From positions 883,752 through 947,751 of the forward strand of contig NW_023998454.1 in assembly GCF_014805625.2 (NCBI RefSeq): 64,000 bases of DNA, in the 5' to 3' direction. A program made the position numbers and the translations under genes. This document shows, piece by piece, positions 46,791 through 57,649 of this stretch (position 1 is its first letter; each line of letters begins with the position of its first letter). The notes under the pieces are model-generated. The model did no database searches. It was not told the origin of the DNA and worked only from the letters and a program-made list of their open reading frames with translations. Source of the DNA: Glossina fuscipes. Taxonomy: Eukaryota > Arthropoda > Insecta > Diptera > Glossinidae.

Positions 46791-48330
46791 AATCATCATC
46801 ATCCTCTTTTGACATCTTCTAATGATTCTGGGCCTTTCGATGATCATGGATTCCAGGACTTGTTAGCCAAATACTTCCAGTATCTTTTTATAGTGTTTGG
46901 TATGTCAGTAGTGCCTATTCTACCATAAATTATATGTTACCAGCGGTCCTTCTCCGATGCCTTAATTGTTCATTTCAGAACATTAGAAAATTTAAGATCG
47001 TTAAAGTCGGGCTCAGGTTATATATCGCCGTGTTATGTCCGTTGAAGAAGATGGACAGGTTTTGTTTGGGTCAGGTGATACGTTGCTCTATTAAAATGGA
47101 TAGCCACAGAGAAGTCGGAGCGACAATAATTTTTATATACATGCAACCATAACCTATTTCTATGACTACACTAAATTCAAAAAGTTTCCAATACATTCGA
47201 ATAAAAGAATAAATAAAGAAAAAGTTGTTTGGGTTGGATGTATAATATTTTGCCGATCGCGATAACATCCAGTGTGTCTACCTCCTTGTTATTTGACAAT
47301 ACATTTTCTGTTGGTTTTGCTTTTGAGCAAAAACGATATGTATCTTTTAGTTAACTAGCTCTCATTTGAAAATCGTACCTAAGAATATAATGGGAAAGTT
47401 TGACGTTTGTTTGTTTGATCAAATCAATAATAAAATCATGCAAAAGTAAATAAATATGTGATGAAATAAATAAAAATGAAATGAAGTAATATAATTTCAT
47501 GTAGTTTCATGTTTTCAATTCAATATTGTGAAGGTGCACAAACATTTGCAAGCTTTCCCATCTTCGTTAGATCGTATCTATATATTTGAAAAAAATATTT
47601 AATATCAATTTTTATACACACCAAGATTGTTGATGCACCAGTGATTACAACTTTGACGAATTAGGCAATTGGAGTAAAAAAGTAAAAAAAAAAAAAAATT
47701 CACTTTTCTTCCGCAAATTTAAAATTTTTGTTTTGGGTCAACTGTTTGTAAGTAAACAGTTTCGTTTTGAATTTATTTTATTTTCAATTTACAGCCGTTT
47801 TCATTTGTTAATACAGCTCTAAACAATGAATATCGGCTCAAAACAACCAAAACGTGAGCAATTATGCTTAAGGCGGTTTTGACAATTTTGGGAGAGCGTT
47901 GTTTCCGCTGGGAATTTAAAGTTTAGTGGCCACGAAAATGAAAGCTCGTCTGTTGATAATTTTCTGTATAGAACCTCATTGAAATTGAATTATTAAACGA
48001 AAAATTGAAAAAAAAATTTGCACTAAATGTAAGAAACTTTCAAAAAACTTGACAGGAAGGTTTCTAAATCTTTCGATGCTACCAAAGGCACGCTAGTCTT
48101 AACTCATTCAGTTTCGAGTTGAACAGCTCTATTAGAAGCTTCGAAATAGCAATACGTAATCAGTCCGACTAGTATATTTGGATCTTACTCTATTGGTTCA
48201 CATGAGGACAAGCCACAATTTTCGATGAATACTTAGATTCTCCACCAATTTTTAAAACACTTAAGCGATATACCAGTCGGCCACGTCGATTTTGGAAATT
48301 TATCTTAAGTTCCGCGTTTTTTTCCGAGAC
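46791..48330. other. Stretch without recognised features
   Basis: AT-rich sequence with no gene or transposon similarity recognised. It may contain decayed gag from the following gypsy relic, but nothing specific was seen. Confidence 0.45.
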
Positions 48331-48344
48331 TTGCTCATTTGTCT

Positions 48345-50095
48345 GAGTCAAAATATTCAGATAGATACCGGTGCATCTGCTTCATGTTTCACCCTCGATT
48401 ATGTAAAAAAAGCTTCTCCAAGAAAACAAATACCGTTGGAAGAAGTTTAATGTGTGATTGAAAACAATTGACGGTACTAAGCGTGCTGCGACATGTTGCT
48501 TGACTACTGATGCTACATTCAGGGGTTAATTTAACCCTTGTATGTTTCTAATAATTCAATCTCTGAAAAAATATTTGTATCTAGGAATTAATTTGGTTCG
48601 AATCTATGGTTTTGCCAAAGATAAAATTGGTATTAAACAGAAATTTTTCGTCCATAGTCTTCATTTGTTACTTTAGCTATTAACCCAAAAAAATTTCGGT
48701 TGTGCTTCGACGTCCGAAAATCGAACAGCATTATTCTTTGCTATTGATTAGATTACCAAAAGTAGAATTTATCACAAGTCTCCTACCTACCTAGACCTAA
48801 AAGATGACTTTTCGCATATTCTTTTAGATGAAGAAGTAAAAGAGGTAAAACATTTTGCAGTGCCTGGTCGCCCATTTCATCAATTTGGGATAATGCCGTT
48901 TGGGATGTGCAACGCACCTCAGTGTATCTGATCAATGGAGTGGAGAGTGATACCACCTCACCTAAGTCATCAAACGTTTATTTAGATGATTTACTAACTG
49001 TTTCTGAGAATTTTGGTGAGCATCTTCAAATATCTGAGATACCTTTGTATATGAGCAAAGTTAATTCGAAAAGAGCAAATTTTTGGAAAAATAGGTAAAA
49101 CTTATGGGTCATTGAATAGGTAATAGCACCATGCAAACAGGTACTGATAATGTTTAGGGTGTTCGCGACTGTACTTTATCGAAATATGTACGCGAAGAGT
49201 TTGCGATTGGTACCGAATTCTTGCGTTCCTGTCCGCTCACTTCATCGGTCTGCCAAAGAAAACGAAGAATTTCGAATCAATGGAATCGAGTCAATGGAAT
49301 TGAGAACTCTATAGAATAATTACTTTCTCCGTCACATAACCCAGATTTCACTCGCCTATTTCCTATTGAAGGTGATATAAGCTAATTCGTAGTAGATGCT
49401 GCGTTAGCTTAAAAGAACGAAAATGGAGAAGAGGTCCCAATAGCTTATATGTCTTAATAGCGCTCAAAGGGATTATTCCGCAATTAAATTGCAATTAAAA
49501 ATTTCCGCGCTTCTGTGGCAGGTCATGTGTTTGAAATTATTGAAGATCACACTTCTCTTAAATGGGTAATGCCCCAAAATGCCGTTCACGGTCGAGCGGC
49601 TAGATGGTAATTGAAATGTCAAGGTTCTATTTGTCAATTAAGTATCGAAAAGGTAGCCAACACCTGATTCGTTCTTTCGCGTTCATTTCGAAGACTTGGA
49701 GGGGATTAACTGTTCACGTTGGGATAATTTGTTTTTACGAGAGTTGACCGACTCCATCAAGATTGGTTTGATTTCCGATTCGTTTGAATCCCCGCAATAT
49801 GTTTCCTTGTTAGATCGATTGCAGTTGTTGAAACATTTACTGGAAACAGAAACTCATGATATTGATATCTGATCTTATTCGTGAATTGATTAAATCGGCT
49901 CATGACCACCCATTGAGCGCCTATGGAGGTTTAGCCAAAAGCATTTATTGCCTAAAAGCAGTTTTCAATTGGCCGGAAATGGTTAACCAAATTTCAGCCA
50001 CCAATGATATATGTCATCAAATTCTAAGGTCATCCTCACACATCGTAAAAGTCCGAAAAAATGGTTTCGTGTCGTACAAAACCAAGCGCAGATGA
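48345..50095 (+). mobile_element. Ty3/gypsy LTR retrotransposon relic 2 (protease, RT, RNase H, integrase start)
   Basis: The pol domains occur in normal order with many stops and shifts. The aspartic protease active site IDTGASASCF is at about 48360-48390, with a LGINLVRIYG-like downstream loop at about 48580. The RT has motif A (DLKDDFSHILLDEE, about 48795-48835), PFGMCNAP (about 48897-48920) and catalytic YLDD (about 48979-48990, within the frame 48907-49098). The RNase H region is at about 49350-49590, with a HTSLKWVM-like segment. The integrase H2C2 region is in the frame 49856-50095 (LIRELIKSAHDHP, then YGG..K). The N-terminal RT segment between protease and motif A is missing. No LTRs were identified. 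Confidence 0.8.
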
Positions 50096-50639
50096 AATAC
50101 TGAGGGCGTTTATGACGCGAAATTTGGTACACATGGTTGCCGCATTGTTACCAATTTGAAAAAAGTATATTTGCTATTCGACATACTTTCCACTTTAAAT
50201 TGAATCTTGGCCTTAATTTTTGATTGCAGTATTGTAACATTAAAAATACCGGCACGGCAGCAACATCCGCACAGTAAAATAATATCAAAAACAACAACCT
50301 CAATTTCACCAAACCAATGCATATCCGTAACAAGAATAATAACAGTAGTGGCAATGACTCTGGCAAAAATATAAAGAAAACAGTAGAAACGAAACAACGC
50401 AACCGCAGCAATAATAACAAAACTTCGTAACGGGTGCGTACATAAATGTAGGGTGTTTCGATTAGTCGCCTGTTTCTCTGCTGTTTACGAAAAGAGTAGT
50501 GTTACCAACGGACGGGAAGACAATACCCAGCGAGAGTAGAACCATTATATACCGTCATGCTGTTAATCATACATGTTTTAGCTATTTCATAATATTTTTT
50601 TTCTAAATGTAGGTGGACTAGTCAGGGGAAATTCAGCCC

Positions 50640-50970
50640 CAGTTCTAACTACATTATAAAATATGGCGCCCAACGGAAACCGCAAAGAAAAGGAACTTAG
50701 ATGCTCAATACACTTTAAGTTATTGTTTGATTTGTACACAATTCTTCTAATGTTGACGAAAGAAATTTAAATTCATAACTTCATTTAATTTGTAATTTCT
50801 ATGATCAGGCCTAGGTTGGTAGTTTCACATTATAAAATACGACGCCCAACGCAAGGCTAAAAGAGGAGTTTCTCTTTGCTGAAAACTCCAAATTATTTGC
50901 ATTATACTAAGTATCAAGACCTACGTTGGTCGCATTACAAAATATGGCGCCGAACGTGAGGTAAAAGGGA
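50640..50970 (+). repeat. Triplicated tRNA-Lys primer-binding-site-like segment
   Basis: Three related units each contain ATTAYAAAATAY followed by a PBS-like core: TGGCGCCCAACG at 50664-50675, CGACGCCCAACG at 50840-50851 and TGGCGCCGAACG at 50945-50956. TGGCGCCCAACGTGGGG is complementary to the 3' end of tRNA-Lys, a known primer for gypsy-type elements; the third unit continues GTGAGG, the closest extension to that. Each unit is preceded by a similar TCAxGxCCTAxGTTGGT segment in units 2 and 3. Spacing between cores is 176 and 105 bp. Since a working element has a single PBS at the end of its 5' LTR, the array suggests tandem LTR-leader duplications or unequal recombination. Confidence 0.6.
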
Positions 50971-52660
50971 GAATAATTATTATATTACAAATTGAATAAC
51001 TTTTTAACAAACTTTGGTCGTTGCCGCACACATGTATCGCCATGCCAAAATAATAGAAAGCGAGAAAAAAAAAAACAATGTTACACTTCCTAGTGGTTCT
51101 TTTCGCTTACTTTAATCATTACAATGTTTAATAAGTCAGCTTACATGTGTGCATGCATGCTTTGCTTTTGTATTAAAGTCAATCACCTACTTTGAGTATA
51201 TGAGAGCAGAATTAAGAAAGGAGTGATTAAAGATTTGACACTCTCGTCTAATCTACCTACGCGTGTACATATGCGTAATCAGTTATTTCGCTTTATAATG
51301 CGAATGGTGCGCATTGGTAGTAAGCAAAAGCAAATACAGTGGGTCCTGATCAACAGTAATGCACATAATTTTAGACTCTATGATTAGAGTTGACGATTAA
51401 CTTTGCTTTTGCTTATTACGAGTGTTATTTTAATAATGATATACTTTATTAATTTTTTTTTTTAATTATTAAGGCGGAGTTACTATGTTCCTTTCTAAAA
51501 TGGCTAAGTAAGGGTATCTTCTTTTCTCATTCGCCAATCTGTTAACACATTTTCAATATCAAGGCTTAGAATTATTGGGCAGGGTGGCAAATAACGAGGA
51601 AATCAAGTGGTGACAATCTGACGGGGGCACCTAATACGGGATTTTCCCGATATTAGCCAAAGTGTCCGGGATTCTGCCACTTAGGGTATAACGTCTCTAG
51701 TAGTACGTATAAACGTATATATTCCATACAAACTATGAATTTAAAACATGCTAGGATTTGACTGCCAGAGAATTATCTCTTTTTTGGCGTAAGAGAATAT
51801 ATGTCAATCAAACAGCGTCACCATGTGATTTTCATGACTAAGCTTTGTGTTCGAGTGATGAGTATTCTTAGTAGGGTTTTTGAATAGTACACCTACTAAA
51901 TTCGTGAATTTAAAATATGATAAGGTTTGACTGTTCAAGAATAAAAATTCTTTTTTTTGGGGTAGTTTATTAAGCGGAATAAAGTTTACTTTAGCTCACT
52001 GCTTTACATCCATACTATACCTCATCCAAGCGAAACCAGAATAAAAAAAATAAAAAAATTGGTAAGCATACCTACATTTTACCTATAATTACAAGACTAA
52101 AGTTACTCTGAAAACGCTCACATTACGAAATTGTATTAACTAGTGTTTATATTAAAATTATATATTTTTTTAAATTGTATCAATAATTCCATTTGAAAGT
52201 ACGTATGCCATTTGTATGTACGTACGCCGGATACTTTACATTTTTGCTTGGTTGTTCTTTTCTTTTTTTCTGAAAATTATTATTTTTTTCTTCCGCACAG
52301 TTACGAGTCATATAATATATTGTATATCATTGGCCGTTTCTTCGTTCTTAAATATCAATATTACATAAATCGACGTAGACATTGTTTTCCAATATACTCC
52401 ATCTCCATTGATGTCATCCCCCTTTCATAGATATTAGAGAAGGCTAGATCTTCTGAATTGTTATCTTCTGTTCTGGGTTTGATCAAACAAATCTACAATC
52501 TTATTTCATGGGGTTTTTGTGTAGATCAATTCTGTATTACTGATTAGATTGTGGGATTATTAGATTTAGGACTAGTTGCATTTCTGGTAGTCCAAAATTT
52601 TGAATAAATCATAACGCCAATGGTAATAATTCTACACATTCTGCTAACATAAGACCGGCG
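50971..52660. other. Stretch between the PBS array and relic 3
   Basis: No coding similarity. A hairpin at 51631-51656 (CTAATACGGGA, loop TTT, TCCCGATATTAG) with one bulged A contains the Rel/kB-like core GGGATTTTCCC. It could be leader or remnant of an LTR element, but this is not shown. Confidence 0.4.
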
Positions 52661-54520
52661 ACAAGCTTTGATCAAGTTTTTCGACATGCTGAAACAACAA
52701 AGTGTAGCATTGTTAAGTTGTATGCAGGAAATTGGTAATTTGAAAAAGGAAAGATACCCTGAAGTCAGGTTAAGTGAAACAGTGGATGCCAAAGATATGC
52801 AAAACTTTAGAATTTCTCCAGCAACATCTTGCAACCAAAATAGTGTAAAAGGGCGGAAAAGCTGGTCAGAGAAAGTAGTGCCCGAGAGAAGCAGTTGACA
52901 CTTTCGAGCCTCGGAACAGCAAGTCTAACAATATACAGCAAAAATATAGCGGTATTGATAAAATCAACAGCGGGCAAGCTAACACAAACAATATGAGCAG
53001 AAACAATGTCACTTGTAAGGCAAACAGGAACATCACAAATGGTCCCGCCAACTATGCAGTCAGCAGAAAACTCCAATTATGTTCAATCATCCACAACTAA
53101 ACGGCTAAAATAACTTTGAGTAGACCCTTCTGTGTGGTAAGCCAGGAGATTTCTTACTCAAGAATCCCCCGAAAGAATTCAGAGAAAGTCGCTGTAGGTG
53201 CCCTTTAGATATTATGATTTGTTTTGTGTGCGACAAAGGTGAAAGTTTGTATACTTTCGCATTATCAGCAAATGCCAGATGAAATCACACCCGGATCAAC
53301 CTTAACATAAATTGTACAAAGAGTTGGAGAGTTGTTATAAGTCGAAAAACTTGAAGTTAACGAATTTTAGGCCGCCAGCAGAGGTGTCGAGAGATTTTCA
53401 ATACTGAAATCAGTAGAAGGCGAACACGCACCAGAAGATGTAAACTTCCACATGGATCTTTCGAAAGAATGTAATACCCGCAATTATTACTCAACAACAT
53501 GAAAATAGATTGCTTGCAAAACGGAGATCGAAAACGTCGAAGTAACAGTCTTTTTAGATACTGGAGCTAGTGTGGAGCAGGGGCAGTAGAATTTTTGAAA
53601 GAGCGCACGCACAAAATTGAAAAATTATGGAATCAGCATGTAAGAGCGGCTGAGGAAAGTAAAACACATGTGAGGAGGTCATCACTTTGCCAGTGGAGTG
53701 GGAAGAAGAATTTAGAGATATTGAATTTCTAATCGTACCAGATCTGCGATAGGAGTCTTATTTTGGAATAGACTTCTGGAAAACATTTCGTTTACCTGTC
53801 GTTACTAAATGGGGTGACACAAACTATTGGCATAATTGTAATGCCCTGGAGTCTACAATGCGATGCGGGCGGAATAGAAGGAGGGTTATTCCAGAGGGAC
53901 GATGGCGGAAAAAGAAACACCAATTGCTTATATGTCAGCAAAAGTTAATAAAGACCAGAAAAAGTACGCAATTAGGGAATCGGAATGTTTTGCAGGCAAA
54001 TTGAGTATCAATAAGTTCAGACCCACCACACAAGGGCTACCCATTACAGTTATCACCGATTACTCCACTCTAAAATGGCTTATGTTCCATAAAAAATTAT
54101 CCGGAAGACTGGCCAGGTAGAATCCTAAATTGCAGACGTTTGATTTTACTATTAAAATCGTAGAGGAAGTCAAAATATTGTTCCTAACGCACTCTCTCAT
54201 ATAGACGTAGGCGAGATATTAGACACTAACGATCACTTACTCGATGTTGATTGGGAATCTCTCTATTTTATTTCTGAAGGATATAGTCAATTGAAGCAGA
54301 CTATTAAACAAAATAAGAATACATAGAAACTGGGAATACCAACTTAACTTTGACACCTCTTAGTATCAACGGCCCATTCGTCACCGTCATCAGGACCCGG
54401 AGATATGCACAAAACGCTGCAGAAAAAGAAAAATATTATTGGCTTGGTAAGTTAACTGAGGTGCAAAAAAAACTGAAAATTATGTCGATGTCTAATACTT
54501 ATCATAATACTTAAATCAAT
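52660..54520 (+). mobile_element. Ty3/gypsy LTR retrotransposon relic 3 (protease and RNase H; RT deleted)
   Basis: An aspartic protease active site, VTVFLDTGAS, lies at about 53545-53575, and a downstream loop reading FGIDFWKTFRLPV is at about 53762-53800. About 100 bp later the sequence reaches the RNase H block (frame 53902-54120: PIAYMSAKVNKDQKKYAIRE, then VITDYSTLKWLM and LSGRLAR), so the whole RT is missing between about 53810 and 53900. A PDALSR-like segment is at about 54165-54200. The integrase zinc-binding region (EKYYWLGKLTEVQKK) is at about 54425-54475. Gag cannot be identified securely in 52660-53300. Relics 2 and 3 both lost RT parts at different breakpoints. Confidence 0.75.
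53902..54120 (+). pseudogene. Gypsy-type RNase H fragment (72 codons open)
   Basis: This fragment of the gypsy pol RNase H domain includes the conserved ECFA-equivalent of ECLA(A/V), the TVITDYSTLKWLM segment with its catalytic Asp, and LSGRLAR. It begins at a chance methionine within an otherwise open stretch and ends at TAG after LSGRLAR, just before the position where W-G normally follows. It is a relic of gypsy relic 3 and not a stand-alone gene. Confidence 0.8.
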
Positions 54521-56185
54521 GAGAAAAGCCAGTGCTAAAAGTTGTAAAGAAGCAGCCTCCATTCTCCTAGGTGAACGCGAAACGAATTCGTGGTCAAATT
54601 TAAATGTAGAACTTGTATGTAACTCTACCTAAGATTATTAAACCATAAGAGCTTACATTTAAACTTCTAGTCTTGTTACTTTTACTCGAAATTGTAATGC
54701 AACGCTGCATGATCTCGGTTTGCAACTTTATATAAGTATTAATATAGCTTTCCTTAAGTTACTCTCTCAAGAGTAGTGTTATTCACAGTAACGGAATTCC
54801 GTTAATAAAGATTTCTTTTCACAATACTCCGCGAACATAGTAGCGTCATTTAAAGACAAAATTATGAAAAGAGAACAAAGTACAAAGCCCGTCTCTATAG
54901 CTTAAGGGTGGGTTTTGCCTATGCAATTGGCATACTCCGCGCTACGTAGCCAAGCAACAAAACTGACAAGAGAGACATAGACAAGCAGTCGGGAACAGAA
55001 TGGCGTTAAAGTCAAGCTATCTGCCTTTTAGAAAAATATTGTGTAATCAGGGAATATTTTGACTAATTTTGACTGAACAAATGAAAACATTCAAAAACCG
55101 AAGGGCGGAAAAAGGAAACGTTTAAACCTTTACACAAAAAAAAATACTTTCAGATACAATTAGAAACGTTCAAAAGTACTATAAACGCAATTGAAACATT
55201 ACAGAGAAAAGTGAAAAAGTTTGAAAATATAAGTTAAAAAAAAAATTAAAAATGTTAAGACCCAATATAGAAGGAAGAGAAATATGCAAAGATAAAAACT
55301 AAAAATAAAAAGGCATGTTGTATAGAGGCTAGGCTGAAGATAGATATACGTTTTGTGTAGAGAAAAAAGAAATATGAAAAGAAACAGAAATAAAAGAGAA
55401 GAAAATGACATACCTATCTTCTTTTTGGTGAAATAAAAACGATCAGTATACGAACAAAAAAAACGAAAAAAAGGAAAGGGAGTGATTAGAAGCCCATCGT
55501 CAATATCATTATCTATAGATTGCGTTAGTGTTGTGCAGGTGCATAGCCGTTTTGCCAACCGGGCTGTGGAAGTATGAGATGGTGCCATCTGAAGCAGTTG
55601 GAGGATTTGAAGGCCTATTTCTGCACGCTAACAAGATGATCATGTTTGTTGTGTAAATTGAACGTATGTTCATTTTTTTTGTGTGGGTGTGTATGTGTAT
55701 GTGGATATAGCCACAGCCAATGACTTAACGGATCGACAAATACATAGATACAGACTAACGGACTACTGACCGGACGGAAAGTAGGAGCGTTATATAACCT
55801 CTAACTACATTACGACATACAGTTATAATGTCGGAAACAGCAATAACAGCAACATCAACAATATAACGAAAATCAAAACAATGTTGTAGACAGCCATTCA
55901 GCGCTTTTATTTAAAATATACAAGATTACAATAACAAAAACTGTTCATTCCCATCTTCAGATCCGTCATCATCTTGACTTTGAGTAGATTTGGAAATGCC
56001 GCACATGGTGACTGATCAAAACAGCGATCCACATGATTGCCAATAATTTGGATGTCAAAATATTCAAAAGTATCTCAGTATAAGACTTGGGGTATATACC
56101 TGAAAAAACGTAACATTCTAGTGCAACAACATAGCACTTAGGTTCTGGAATGTGTCTCCCTCTGACTGAAATTCGCTATCCGGAC
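54521..56185. other. Stretch without recognised genes
   Basis: No gene similarity. At about 54760-54800 an AGAGTAGTGTTA-like segment resembles one at about 50495-50510, which hints at LTR remnants flanking relic 3, but the match is short. A low-complexity Phe/Leu-rich minus-strand frame lies at 55199-55588 and is not considered real. Confidence 0.4.
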
Positions 56186-56189
56186 ACAC

Positions 56190-56460
56190 ATTTTGTATTT
56201 CGAGTTTATTCATAGAACCGTGATTTCCTGTAATGGTTTTGACATCCTGTACAATTTACTATCTGTCATTCTTTATAAATACTCCGACAGCGAAATCGTG
56301 GTTGCTGGCGATTTCAACGTTTGTAATAAAAACTGGTTGTGCAATTCGACTCATACAATTCTGAAGAGACGCGACGAGGAGAACTGTTTGATTTAACTTA
56401 TAAATAATGAAGCAACACATTCTCCAAGCGTTGACATAAATATAAAATTTAGGTCTAGCA
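56190..56460 (+). mobile_element. Non-LTR endonuclease fragment
   Basis: A 67-codon frame (56193-56396) contains VVAGDFNVCNKNWLCNSTH, the GDFN metal-binding motif of APE-type endonucleases, preceded by YNLLSVILYKYSDSEI. After a stop it continues recognisably only for a few codons. The N..WL.NS context is unlike LINE-A and the I-clade elements in this window, so it comes from a third LINE lineage. No RT follows. Confidence 0.65.
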
Positions 56461-57400
56461 CTATTCGTTAACTCCGATTAGTGTGCTATTTCTGCGTCCT
56501 TTTCGCGTGCGAATCTTTACGTTTTCATTTTAGCCCCGAAATGAGATATTTTCCAATACGATAAGGCAGACTGAGGAGAGCTTATATATATAACTTATTC
56601 AGTCGTTTTCATTGAAAGCTATTCTTCCTAAATAACAAAGTTAATGCTGCTGTAGAAATGATACAAACCATTATCAAACATAGAATGCGAAGATACTGTG
56701 AAGAAGGGAATTTTTCTTTGGTTGAAAAAATTTGCCTTTGAAGAAATAATGCAGGGGTAAGCCTCAACGGCTATTTCAGGCATCATTATCCTATAATATA
56801 TAAATAAATAATTTAACTTGTATGTGTATTAACTTATATATGTAAAATGTATATAAATAACTTAAATGATCTATCTATCCATCGTTAGCGGTCATCGGTC
56901 TGAAAGGGCGGTCTTCTTTCAGAATATTCCTAATTCGGCATCTATGGCGTGCAATACTAGCGGATGATTTGTTTCAGTCGCTGGCGTGTTACATAGCCCG
57001 CGATTCGACCCAGAAGGAAGAGGATGTGTAATCTTCTTCTGCACTCTTCGTCTGTTCAAAATCGAATTTACGTCACCATCGGTTATTTGATCACGTTCGA
57101 AGTATGTCAGGTAACTTATTTCGAATGTGATATTACCATTCCATTTCGCTCTTACACAGCTCTTACTTATTACAGCATCCCTCTAATATTTACAAGAGAA
57201 TAAAAAACCACTTGCCATAAAAGAAAATGGTTGGAAAGTAAAATCCTACTTTAAATGCATACCAATAACTTATATACATACATTCCATTAAATATATTTC
57301 GAATTTACTAATATAGGAAAATAAAAATTCTAACTTGATAATAGCTAAGAAGAAAACAATTGACTCAATTTTTTTTTTATACCTACCACCCATTCATTGT
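56461..57400. other. Stretch without recognised features
   Basis: AT-rich. No gene or transposon similarity was recognised; the minus-strand open frames are short and without motif. Confidence 0.45.
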
Positions 57401-57429
57401 GTGACGATATTTGCAACATCCACAAGAAA

Positions 57430-57635
57430 GCTTTAAAGTCTCTGTAAAACATTTACATTTTTGATCAGCGTGAAATCCTGAAACGATTGAGCCATGTCTG
57501 TACGATCCTGTGAGGTGTGTTCCTGACACTCTGCTGATGGCAAAAATGTAGATGCCGACTTCAAATTTGGCGAAAAAATTGGAAGTTGATGCAAGCAGGT
57601 TTGTATTGAAAATGGGTCAAATCGGTCGAAGGAAT
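57430..57635 (+). repeat. Dispersed repeat, copy of the 41.06 kb family, at the LINE junction
   Basis: It shares TGATCAGCGTGAAATCCTGA, GAGCCATGTCTG, a GTGTGTTCCTGACACTCTGCTG-like segment and CAAAAATGTAGATGCCGAC with the 41.16-41.30 kb copy in the same order. The GTCC tract is nearly lost. It stops where LINE coding similarity begins at about 57650. Confidence 0.65.
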
Positions 57636-57649
57636 CTTCTACATTGTGG

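Noticed and set aside
55199..55588. 129-codon minus-strand frame rich in Leu/Phe
   Set aside because: Low-complexity product of an A-rich stretch; no domain, no supporting context.
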